The position numbers were made by a program, and so were the translations under genes. Shown here piece after piece: positions 57,471 to 64,000 of a stretch of 64,000 nt of DNA. Below the pieces are notes generated by a model. The model saw only the letters and a list, made by a program, of their open reading frames with translations. It was not told the DNA's origin and ran no database searches. The stretch's first letter is position 1, and each line of letters begins with the position of its first letter. The DNA is from Spirochaetales bacterium. GTDB taxonomy: Bacteria > Spirochaetota > Spirochaetia > Treponematales > UBA12059. The stretch is taken from the NCBI GenBank assembly GCA_016926955.1, contig JAFGNN010000074.1:35726-99725 (forward strand). Direction: 5' to 3'.

Positions 57471-58316
57471 ATGCGACTCGAGATCGAAACCCTGCGGATA
57501 CCGCAACTCGGCAACCTGGAGCGGACGGTGCGCGTGCTCCTGCCGCCCGGCTACGGGCTGGAGACCGGGCGCCGCTACCCGGTGCTGTACATGCAGGACG
57601 GGCACAACCTCTTCGACCCCGCCACCGCCACCTATGGCACGCATTGGGCGATAGGCGAGACCATGGACGAACTCGCCGCCGCCGGCGAGGCGGGCCGCTG
57701 GATCGTGGTCGGCGTCGACTGCAACCACGGCGATTCCGGCATGAAGCGCCTCGACGAGTATTCGCCCTGGGTGAACGCCGAGCTCGGCCTCGAGCTCTCG
57801 CGCGCGGCGGGCCGCGTCGCGGCGGGCGGCGAGGGGGGCTCGTACCTGGACTTCCTGGCCGAGACGCTGAAGCCTTGGGTCGACGAGCGCTTCCGGACCC
57901 TGTCCGGTCCCGCGTCCACGGGCATCGCGGGCTCGTCGATGGGCGGTCTTTTCTCGCTCTACGCCCTCCACGAGCGGCCCGACCTTTTCTCGCTCGCGGG
58001 CGCCTTCTCCACCGCGGCCTGGTTCGCCATGGACGAGCTCGTGGCGCATATCGAAAGCCGCTTCCGGCCGGACCAGGCGGTGTACCTGGACATCGGCACG
58101 CTCGAAACGTCCGACCCCTCGAAGCCCGAGTTTCCGCGGCGCTACCTGGATGACACCCTCGCCCTGCGCGATCTGTACCACGGCAAGGGCCTCGCGCACG
58201 AGCGCCTGCTCTGCGTGGTGGACGAGGGCGCGGACCACTCCGAGCGCTCCTGGGCGCGGCGCTTCCCCGCTTTCGCCCGCTGGGCCCTGGAACGGCTCGA
58301 AGGCGCCCAGGGCTGA
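57471..58316 (+). CDS. alpha/beta-hydrolase esterase (esterase D/Fes-like)
   Basis: A 281-residue serine hydrolase. The nucleophile elbow is GIAGSSMGGLFSLYAL near residue 160. RYPVLYMQDGHNLFD near 35 is the family's oxyanion-side motif, seen in enterochelin esterase-like and feruloyl esterase-like proteins. The catalytic His is probably in DEGADHSERSW near 255. No signal peptide, so it acts in the cytoplasm. The substrate is unknown; acyl-glutathione, ferulate or siderophore esters are all possible for the family. Confidence 0.85.
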   Translation: MRLEIETLRIPQLGNLERTVRVLLPPGYGLETGRRYPVLYMQDGHNLFDPATATYGTHWAIGETMDELAAAGEAGRWIVVGVDCNHGDSGMKRLDEYSPWVNAELGLELSRAAGRVAAGGEGGSYLDFLAETLKPWVDERFRTLSGPASTGIAGSSMGGLFSLYALHERPDLFSLAGAFSTAAWFAMDELVAHIESRFRPDQAVYLDIGTLETSDPSKPEFPRRYLDDTLALRDLYHGKGLAHERLLCVVDEGADHSERSWARRFPAFARWALERLEGAQG

Positions 58317-58399
58317 ACGGGAACGCCGCTCGGGCGGCCGCGTCCGTTCGAACCGGGTCGGCCGGAGGCGTGGAAGGGAACCGGCCTGCTCGGGTCCGC

Positions 58400-58428
58400 T
58401 TGTCGCCATGCTTCCCGACGCCGATAAT
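58400..58428 (+). promoter_or_regulatory. promoter for a leaderless mgtC-like message
   Basis: TTGTCG (58400-58405), 17 bases, GATAAT (58423-58428), six bases (CCAGGA), ATG at 58435. The start codon coincides with the expected +1. The AGGA directly before the ATG is too close to be a ribosome site. Confidence 0.7.
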
Positions 58429-58434
58429 CCAGGA

Positions 58435-59127
58435 ATGCAGACGGAATCGTTCGGAATCGTGGAAATGCTGCTCCGGCTCGGCGCGGGGTTCCTGGCAGGG
58501 TGCGTAATAGGCTTCGAGCGCGCATCGCGCAGGCAGATCGCGGGTCTCCGGACCCACGCCCTCATCGCCCTCGGCTCGACCCTTCTCATGGTGTTGTCCA
58601 TCTACATGGCGGAGTCCTTCCTCGAGGAAGGCGACCCCGGGCGTATCGCGGCCCAGGTGGTCTCGGGCATCGGCTTCCTCGGCGCCGGCGCCATCATCCG
58701 GCTCGGCAACAACGTGAAGGGCCTGACAACGGCGGCCTCGCTCTGGCTCGTGTCGGGCGTCGGGCTCGCATTCGGGGCCGGACTCTGGATTCCGGCCGCC
58801 GTCGCGACGGCTGTCGCGCTCTTCACCCTGACCGCGCTCGATTCGGTGGAAAAGCGCTTCTTCCCGCCCCGTCGCAACAAGCTCCTGGAGCTGCGCTTCA
58901 AGGGCGAATACCCCGAGCACGCCAAGACCCTCGCGGTGCTCAAGGCCTTCGGCATCGGCGTGCAGAGCCTCGACGTGGCCCAGCACCTCGGGGGGAAGGG
59001 CGCCAAGGGCGATTCGCGGATGCGCCTTCTGGTAAGCATCCCGACCAAGACCGACATGTCGCGGCTCTCTGAAGCCCTGCGCAAGACCGGCGACGTGGAC
59101 CGGCTCGAGATCAAGGAGAAGTACTGA
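58435..59127 (+). CDS. MgtC/SapB-family membrane protein
   Basis: A 230-residue protein. The N-terminal 135 residues have four or five membrane helices with the MgtC marks: GCVIGFERASRRQIAGLRTHALIALGSTLLM, RIAAQVVSGIGFLGAGAIIR and VKGLTTAASLWLVSGVGLAFG. The C-terminal 90 residues form a soluble ACT-like domain. In pathogens MgtC modulates F-ATPase and survival at low magnesium; in most bacteria its role is unknown. Transcribed alone. Confidence 0.92.
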   Translation: MQTESFGIVEMLLRLGAGFLAGCVIGFERASRRQIAGLRTHALIALGSTLLMVLSIYMAESFLEEGDPGRIAAQVVSGIGFLGAGAIIRLGNNVKGLTTAASLWLVSGVGLAFGAGLWIPAAVATAVALFTLTALDSVEKRFFPPRRNKLLELRFKGEYPEHAKTLAVLKAFGIGVQSLDVAQHLGGKGAKGDSRMRLLVSIPTKTDMSRLSEALRKTGDVDRLEIKEKY

Positions 59128-59204
59128 CACGCTGCGCCCCCGGCCGCGCGCGGCTCCCGGCGTCGCGGTGGTCCGTCAGGCCGGCATTGCCCGATCGACC
59201 CGGA

Positions 59205-59603
59205 TCAGAGTCGCTCCCGGGCCGGCAGGTCGGGGGGTAGCGCGTCGAAATGGGCGTCGCGATGGACCAGCGTGGCGCCATGAATCGAGGCCGCGGCTGC
59301 GATGAGCGCGTCCGCGAGAGGCAGGCGGCTCGAGGCGAGGGAGCCGAGCTCGAAGGCCCGGACCGCCACCGCCTCGTCCACGGCGACCAGGGTGCCGAGC
59401 GAGGCGTAGCGGAGGGCCGTCGACCGGGCTTCGTCGCGCGAAGCGCCGAGCGACAGGGCCGCGCGCGCGAATTCCGCGACTGACAGGGCGCAGAGCAGGA
59501 CTTCCGCTTCCCTGTCCGCGAGCAGCTCTTGCACGCGGACGGCGCCCGGTTCGTCATGCCAGTGGGCGAGCAGGGCCGAGGTGTCGAGCAGGCAGGCGCT
59601 CAT
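59205..59603 (-). CDS. vapC: VapC-type PIN-domain ribonuclease toxin
   Basis: A 132-residue PIN protein. The four acidic residues of the Mg site are present: Asp7 (LLDTSALL), Glu44 (SVAEFARAAL), Asp98 (PLADALIAA) and Asp116 (LVHRDAHFD). VapC toxins cut tRNA or rRNA in the cytoplasm when not bound by antitoxin. The ATG overlaps the stop of the preceding AbrB-type gene (ATGA), the usual antitoxin-first order. Confidence 0.92.
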   Translation of the reverse strand: MSACLLDTSALLAHWHDEPGAVRVQELLADREAEVLLCALSVAEFARAALSLGASRDEARSTALRYASLGTLVAVDEAVAVRAFELGSLASSRLPLADALIAAAASIHGATLVHRDAHFDALPPDLPARERL

Positions 59604-59842
59604 CCTTCGGCGGCCCGTTCCGCGACCAGTTCCGCGACGGCGCCTCGCCCCTCCCCGTAGCGCGAACCCGAGCCCATGAGCCGCCGCGCGGCCTCGGCCC
59701 GATCGGGCACGACCCTCACGACGAGCTCGTCCTCGGCTTCGCCGCGCCGCCAGTCCAGCTTCCAGCCGGGACCTATGCCGAGCGCGGCCGCGATGGCCCG
59801 TGGAATCGAGACCATGTTCTTGCCGGTGACCGTCGTTTCCAT
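59600..59842 (-). CDS. vapB: AbrB/SpoVT-type antitoxin of VapC
   Basis: An 80-residue protein. Residues 1-45 are a swapped-hairpin AbrB DNA-binding domain (VTGKNMVSIPRAIAAALGIGPGWKLDW). The C-terminal Arg/Ala/Glu-rich helix is the probable toxin-binding arm. Dimers neutralise the toxin and repress the operon. The ATG has no Shine-Dalgarno site and lies six bases after the -10 box, so the antitoxin message is leaderless. Confidence 0.88.
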   Translation of the reverse strand: METTVTGKNMVSIPRAIAAALGIGPGWKLDWRRGEAEDELVVRVVPDRAEAARRLMGSGSRYGEGRGAVAELVAERAAEG

Positions 59843-59877
59843 GATTTTAGTGTAATCAATGACGCCGTGACCGTCAA
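59843..59877 (-). promoter_or_regulatory. vapBC promoter with an overlapping inverted repeat
   Basis: On the minus strand, TTGACG (59877-59872), 17 bases, TACACT (59854-59849), six bases, ATG at 59842. TGATT-N7-AATCA covers the -10 box and start site (about 59859-59843) and is a fair AbrB-type operator for autorepression. Confidence 0.75.
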
Positions 59878-59969
59878 GGAAACCGAAAGGGGGGGGGCCT
59901 CGGCGACGCGCCCGGCGACTCCCGGAAGCCGCCCCGACGCTAGTCCGACCTGCGCCTGTCCTTCAGGCC

Positions 59970-62090
59970 CTAGCGCATCGCCCGCGTCGAATTGAGCACG
60001 GCTGCGAGCGCCACCCCGACGTCGCCGATGACGGCGATCCACATGGGCGCCTCGCCTGCGGCGCCGAGGGCGAGGAACGCGCCCTTGACCAGCAGCGCGC
60101 CGATGATGTTCTGGACGACGATGGTCCGCGTGCGTTTCGCGCGTTCTACGGCCTCGGCCGCGCGCGAGGGCTCGTCCGTCATGAGCACGGCGTCGGCGGT
60201 TTCGACGGCGACGTCCGCGCCCGCGCCGCCCATGGCGATGCCGCAGTCGGCGCGGGCGAGCACCGGCGCGTCGTTGATGCCGTCGCCCAGGAAGAGAACC
60301 TTCCCTTTGGGGTCCCGCGCGCGCTCCTCCGCGATGAGCTTTTCGAGGCGCCGGAGCTTGTCCTCGGGGAGGAGCTCCCATGCGGCCGAGTCCGCTCCCA
60401 CCGCCTCGGCGGCGGCGCGCACGGGCGCCTCCGCGTCGCCGGAGAGCAGCTCGACGCGGCGGACGCCCGCCGCGCGGAAGCGGCGCACGGCCTCGGCCGC
60501 GTCGGCGCGGAGCTCGTCGCCGAGCAGGAAGCGGCCGGCCCACGAGCCGTCGACGGCCGCGTGCACGATCGTGGCGCCGGAAACGTCCTCGGCGAAGGCG
60601 ACGGGCGGCAGGGCGACGCCGCGTTCCGCGAGGAAGAGCGCCGTGCCGACGAGCACGGCGCGGCCGTTGACCATCGCCTCGAGTCCCTTGCCCGCGCGCT
60701 CGGACAGTCCGACCGGTTCGGCGAGGGACAGACCCCGCTTCTCCGCGGCGGCGACCAGGGCGCGCGCCGCCGGGTGGGTCGAGCGCGACTCGGCCGAAGC
60801 CGCGAGCGCGAGCAGCTGGTCCGCCCCTCCGGGCGTCGCGCTTTGGACGGCGCGGAGCTCGAAGACGCCGCGCGTCAGGGTGCCGGTCTTGTCGAGCACG
60901 ACCACGCTGGCCTCGGCGAGTGCGTCGAGGACGTTGGCGCCCTTGACCAGGATGCCGCGCCGGGCGGCGCCCCCAAGCCCGCCGAAGTAGCCGAGCGGCA
61001 CCGAGACCACCAGGGCGCAGGGGCAGGAGATGACCAGCATGACGAGGGCGCGGTAGCCCCAGTCGGCGAAGCTCTGTCCCCGGAAAAGGAGGGGCGGCAG
61101 GAGGGCGACGGCCGCGGCAAGGCCGACCACGGCGGGCGTGTAGTAGCGCGCGAAGCGTGCGACGAGCCGTTCCGTCGGGGCCTTGGCGTGCGCGGCGTTC
61201 TCCACGAGCTCGACGATGCGGGCCGCGGACGACTCGCCCGCGCTCTTCTGCGCGCGCATGACCAGGGCAGCGTCCCGGACGATGAAGCCCGAGAGCACCG
61301 CGTCGCCGGGGCCGACCGCGCGGGGGACGGATTCCCCGGTCATGGCCGCCGTGTCCACGGAACCCGACCCCTCGAGCACCTCGGCGTCCAGGGGGACTCG
61401 TTCGCCGGGTCGGACCAGAACCTCCTCGCCGACCTCCACCGCTTCGGGCGCGACGCGTACCCAGGCGCCCGAGCGCCGGACCCGGGCCGAGTCGGGCCTG
61501 AGCGCCAGCAGGGCGCGGATGGAGCGGCGGCTCTTCAGGGTGGCGCCCTCCTGCAGCAGTTCGCCGACCTTATAGAAGACCATGACGCCGACCGCTTCCT
61601 CGTACTCGCCGAGCGCGAAGGCGCCGATGGTGGCGACCGTCATCAGGAAGAGCTCGCCCATGGGTTGCCCGCGAAAAAGCTCGCGCGCCGCTCCGAGCGC
61701 GACGTTCCAGCCGGCAAGGGCCCAGGCGGCCAGGTAGAGGGCGAGGCTCAGCCAGGGGGCGCCGATACGGCCGAAGGCGGGAGCCAGGACCCAGCCCGCG
61801 ATGGCGAGGACGAGCGCCGCGCCGAGCAGGGCGGCTTCGCGCCGCGGCCGGTACGCCCCGGTTTCCTCGATGGCGGGCGCGAGGGGTCCCGCCGACTTTT
61901 CGAAGACGAGCCCCGGTTCGAGGCGGGCGGCGGCGGCCAGCGCCGCCGCGTGGTCCTCGGCCTCGAGCTTGAGCGAGAGCGTGGCGAAGTCGATGCTGGC
62001 GGACTTCACGCCGGGAAATTTCCGCAAACCCTCCTCCACCTTGGCGGCGCAGACGGGGCAGTCGAGGTTCGTGACCTTGTAGGTGCTCAT
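59970..62090 (-). CDS. zntA: Zn/Cd/Pb-exporting P1B-type ATPase
   Basis: A 706-residue heavy-metal ATPase. N-terminal HMA domain with LDCPVC (Cys11, Cys14). The transmembrane metal site is SCPCAL near residue 355 (class P1B-2, Zn/Cd/Pb). TGESVP, the phosphorylation site DKTGTLT near 397, STHPAARAL near 437 and GDGINDAP near 600 are all present. It pumps Zn(II) or Cd(II) out of the cytoplasm. The ATG overlaps the stop of the SmtB-like sensor gene. Confidence 0.95.
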   Translation of the reverse strand: MSTYKVTNLDCPVCAAKVEEGLRKFPGVKSASIDFATLSLKLEAEDHAAALAAAARLEPGLVFEKSAGPLAPAIEETGAYRPRREAALLGAALVLAIAGWVLAPAFGRIGAPWLSLALYLAAWALAGWNVALGAARELFRGQPMGELFLMTVATIGAFALGEYEEAVGVMVFYKVGELLQEGATLKSRRSIRALLALRPDSARVRRSGAWVRVAPEAVEVGEEVLVRPGERVPLDAEVLEGSGSVDTAAMTGESVPRAVGPGDAVLSGFIVRDAALVMRAQKSAGESSAARIVELVENAAHAKAPTERLVARFARYYTPAVVGLAAAVALLPPLLFRGQSFADWGYRALVMLVISCPCALVVSVPLGYFGGLGGAARRGILVKGANVLDALAEASVVVLDKTGTLTRGVFELRAVQSATPGGADQLLALAASAESRSTHPAARALVAAAEKRGLSLAEPVGLSERAGKGLEAMVNGRAVLVGTALFLAERGVALPPVAFAEDVSGATIVHAAVDGSWAGRFLLGDELRADAAEAVRRFRAAGVRRVELLSGDAEAPVRAAAEAVGADSAAWELLPEDKLRRLEKLIAEERARDPKGKVLFLGDGINDAPVLARADCGIAMGGAGADVAVETADAVLMTDEPSRAAEAVERAKRTRTIVVQNIIGALLVKGAFLALGAAGEAPMWIAVIGDVGVALAAVLNSTRAMR

Positions 62091-62464
62091 GCCGCGCCTC
62101 CGCGTTCGCCCGCGTGCTCGCGGGCCAGGGCCACCAGACGCCCGACGTGGTCGTCGTCGAGCGCGTAATGGACCACCTTGCCGGCGCGGCGGTAGCGGAC
62201 GAGCCGCGCGCGCTTGAGTACGGCCAGCTGGTGGCTGACCGCCGACTGGCTCATGCCGAGCACGGCCGAGAGGTCGCAGACGCAGAGCTCGGCCGCGCCG
62301 AGTGCGTTGACGATGCGGAGCCTCGTCGGGTCGGCGAGGACCTTGAAGAGCTCGGCGGTGCCGAGCAGCTCGGCCGTGGGCAGCTCGACGGCGGCCGCGC
62401 GCTCCACGAGTTCCGGATGCACGATGCCGCAGGAGCAGACCTCGATATCGTCGGGTACGGGCAT
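62087..62464 (-). CDS. smtB: SmtB/ZiaR-like zinc-sensing repressor (ArsR family)
   Basis: A 125-residue winged-helix repressor. The ATG at 62464 follows AAGGAGG by four bases; the ATG at 62497 does not. Its metal sites align with SmtB at the same residue numbers: alpha-3N ligands Cys61 and Asp64 (ELCVCDLS) with N-terminal Cys10, Cys12 and His16 nearby, and alpha-5 ligands Asp104, His106, His117 and Glu120. The DNA helix is MSQSAVSHQLAVLKRA. Zinc binding at alpha-5 should release DNA and switch on the efflux ATPase. Confidence 0.93.
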   Translation of the reverse strand: MPVPDDIEVCSCGIVHPELVERAAAVELPTAELLGTAELFKVLADPTRLRIVNALGAAELCVCDLSAVLGMSQSAVSHQLAVLKRARLVRYRRAGKVVHYALDDDHVGRLVALAREHAGERGGAA

Positions 62465-62531
62465 GTGCCCTCCTTCAATGCATGAACATATGAACAAGTA
62501 AACATATATCGCACGAAGACCGGGCCGTCAA
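62465..62531 (-). promoter_or_regulatory. promoter and AT-rich operator of the smtB-zntA operon
   Basis: On the minus strand, TTGACG (62531-62526), 17 bases, TATATG (62508-62503). From there to 62481 the sequence is the most AT-rich of the area and holds repeats ATGAACAT, ATGAACAA and GTAAACAT (plus strand), a site for the repressor across the start point. ArsR-family operators typically contain TGAACA or its inverse. Confidence 0.8.
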
Positions 62532-62619
62532 GCGGGAAAAGCGGACGCCCCGGCGCACGGGCCGTGCTAGAATAGCGCCGCCCGCCCTCCGGGCGGACCT
62601 TACGGGAAGGGGAACCTCG

Positions 62620-63867
62620 ATGCGAAAAAAGCGCGCGCCGGGAGCGCGGACGGGACTGGTCATAGCGATGCTCGCGCTCGGACTGGGCGCAGGCCTGGTC
62701 GCCGCTTTCTCCTCATGCGCGGGGACGCCCGCCGGGCCCGACGCGCCGAAGCTCGTCGCCATGGTTTCGATCGTCACCGACTGGCATGAGGCGACCGGTC
62801 CGGGCGCCATCAGGCTCGCCGGGGGTTTCGGCGACGCGGAGGCAGGCGGCCGGGTGCTGCGCCTCGAGCTGGCAGAGGACGACTACGGGCATGGCCTGCC
62901 GAAAGGAGCCCTGGGAGCCCTCGCCGCGGACACGCGGATCGGCGCGATAGTCGTGGCGCCGGCCCTGCCCGGCACCGTAGCGGCTTTCGAGGCCATACGG
63001 AAGGTGCGCCCGGAGCTCCTCCTGCTCGCCGCCCAACCGTGGGAGCATTACAGCCTCTACGGGCCGGTCGCGGACCTGGTCGTCGACCTCGACTACCTCG
63101 ATCGCGGCTGGGCCATCCCCTGGACGGCCAAGGCGCTCGGGGCGGACACCTTCATCCACGTGTCCATCGCCCGGCACCGCTCGATGGACCACTTCGGCAT
63201 GCAGCGGGACTTGATGCGCCTCGCGTGCCGCGAGCTCGGCCTCGAGTTCGTCGAACTCGACGCGCCCGATCCGGCAACGGAAGGCGGACCGCAACAGGTC
63301 TACAGCTTCGTCTCGTCGCGCGCGCCGCTCTGGATCGGAAAGTACGGGAAGCAAGCGGCCTTCTACGCGACGAACGACGCGGTGGCCGAACCGCTGATGG
63401 AAGCCATCCGGACCTACGGCGGCCTTTTCGTCGAAACGGTGAAGCCCTCGGTCCGGAACGCGTACCCGTACGTGTTCATGCTCGATCCCGCGCTCGTCGC
63501 TGACGATTACCGAGGGGCTTTCGCCGACCTTGAGAAGAAGGCCGCGGCGAACGGCTCGGCGGGCCGCTTCGGCGTCTGGTCCTGGTCCTTCGGCGAAGCG
63601 ACCTTCGAGGCGCTCGGCAGGGCGGCCCTCGCGGCGCTCGACGGCGGAGCCGAGCTCGGCGCGGACGCCCTGCTCCGCGCGCTCGGGGAGTCGACGCCGG
63701 GAACCGCCTGGGCGGTGGCTCCGGGCTACGACTTCGACGCGCGCGCTACCGCGGCAAAGGCCTTCACGGCGCGCATGGACACCTGGATACTCGGTGCGGG
63801 CCCTTCCGGCTCCGCGGGAACCCGGCCTCCCGAGGCCCTGCTCGGCCGCGTCACAGGAGCCCGATAG
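62620..63867 (+). CDS. DUF3798-family substrate-binding lipoprotein
   Basis: A 415-residue exported lipoprotein. A basic N-terminus and hydrophobic core end in a lipobox (AFSSCAG, Cys near residue 33). The body has the type I periplasmic-binding fold pattern (VAMVSIVTDWHEA, then IVVAPALPGTVAAFEAI, DTFIHVSIARHRSMDHFGMQRDLM and FYATNDAV). DUF3798 proteins occur in spirochaetes, fusobacteria and clostridia and probably bind a small ligand for an ABC importer. TAGAAT at 62568-62573 is the -10. A GC hairpin lies in the leader. No permease is in view. Confidence 0.88.
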   Translation: MRKKRAPGARTGLVIAMLALGLGAGLVAAFSSCAGTPAGPDAPKLVAMVSIVTDWHEATGPGAIRLAGGFGDAEAGGRVLRLELAEDDYGHGLPKGALGALAADTRIGAIVVAPALPGTVAAFEAIRKVRPELLLLAAQPWEHYSLYGPVADLVVDLDYLDRGWAIPWTAKALGADTFIHVSIARHRSMDHFGMQRDLMRLACRELGLEFVELDAPDPATEGGPQQVYSFVSSRAPLWIGKYGKQAAFYATNDAVAEPLMEAIRTYGGLFVETVKPSVRNAYPYVFMLDPALVADDYRGAFADLEKKAAANGSAGRFGVWSWSFGEATFEALGRAALAALDGGAELGADALLRALGESTPGTAWAVAPGYDFDARATAAKAFTARMDTWILGAGPSGSAGTRPPEALLGRVTGAR

Positions 63868-63883
63868 ACGCCGACGCGCGCGC

Positions 63884-64000
63884 TCACGGCGTCGCGAGGA
63901 TCCTCGCCCTCGAAGGCGGCCAGCCAATCAAGAGGGGTTTGGCGAAGAAGAGCTTGCCCGGGATGGCGAAGGGCTCGAGCAGCGAGGGATAGGTGAAGGA
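63884..64000 (-). CDS. C-terminal 38 residues of a gene that continues past the right edge
   Basis: The minus-strand frame from 64000 reads SFTYPSLLEPFAIPGKLFFA, then KPLLIGWPPSRARILATP and TGA (63886-63884). Codons are GC3-rich and free of stops, and the composition is protein-like. No family can be named from so short a piece. It converges on the DUF3798 gene with a 16-base gap. Confidence 0.5.
   Translation of the reverse strand, partial: SFTYPSLLEPFAIPGKLFFAKPLLIGWPPSRARILATP

Noticed and set aside
1..64000. tRNA, rRNA, CRISPR, prophage or insertion sequences
   Set aside because: I looked for cloverleaf ends with CCA, regular short repeats with spacers, integrase or transposase motifs and terminal inverted repeats and found none.

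Overview
The window is 64 kb of very GC-rich bacterial chromosome (third codon positions almost always G or C), densely coded on both strands, with no rRNA, tRNA, CRISPR array or insertion sequence that I could see. The gene content suggests a motile, anaerobic, fermentative, double-membrane bacterium, most likely a high-GC spirochaete (Spirochaetota). The pointers are a flagellin-family protein, two chemoreceptors, a DUF3798 lipoprotein, several lipoproteins and beta-barrel-like exported proteins, a complete PTS, and an ORP/NifX-type MinD cluster typical of strict anaerobes. The phylum call is an inference.

Layout. 1-5970: an envelope export cluster with a LolD/MacB-type ATPase, an FtsX permease, a LolA-like carrier and two beta-barrel-like exported proteins. 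6067-11137: a MalY/PatB lyase, a divergent NmrA/TetR pair with interlocking promoters, membrane proteins, a flagellin homologue carrying a Sec signal peptide, and GtrA. 11191-20007: gene debris, then a minus-strand mannitol-type PTS operon (IIBC, PRD regulator, IIA, EI, HPr, PfkB-type 1-phosphofructokinase, SorE-like dehydrogenase). 20058-29068: metallophosphoesterase, flavin reductase, phosphatase, DUF488, OsmC, an exported GH13 glucanase behind a LacI-type operator, a chemoreceptor and a Nudix hydrolase. 29121-39693: second chemoreceptor, M29 aminopeptidase, a shikimate kinase-EPSP synthase fusion, a giant DUF3857/transglutaminase/TPR lipoprotein and a lone receiver. 39831-49063: RRM protein, a sirtuin coupled to an ADP-ribosylglycohydrolase fusion, a tandem-GGDEF enzyme, aroB-aroC-aroQ, and a nucleotidyltransferase-like protein. 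49064-57398: a structured non-coding stretch, a GNAT protein, a ZnuA-C-B importer, and a NifX/MinD/Mrp gene set. 57471-64000: esterase, MgtC, VapBC-like pair, zinc-type P1B ATPase with an SmtB-like sensor, a DUF3798 lipoprotein and the tail of one more gene.

Three themes link the genes. (1) The PTS operon lacks a recognisable MtlD. Its SorE-like dehydrogenase and FruK-like kinase suggest that mannitol-1-P is oxidised at C2 to fructose-1-P, then phosphorylated to fructose-1,6-bisphosphate. (2) Shikimate genes sit in two places (aroB-C-Q and aroK-A), but both start from nearly identical promoters placed so that the ATG is at or next to +1. At least nine genes in the window share this leaderless layout. 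(3) Zinc is handled from both sides: ZnuABC uptake, and an efflux ATPase under a sensor with the complete SmtB ligand set.

The most unusual items are the signal-peptide flagellin, the sirtuin/ADP-ribosylglycohydrolase/C-terminal-domain pair, the DUF134-NifX fusion with its own internal ribosome binding site, the predicted fructose-1-P mannitol route and the leaderless promoter set.
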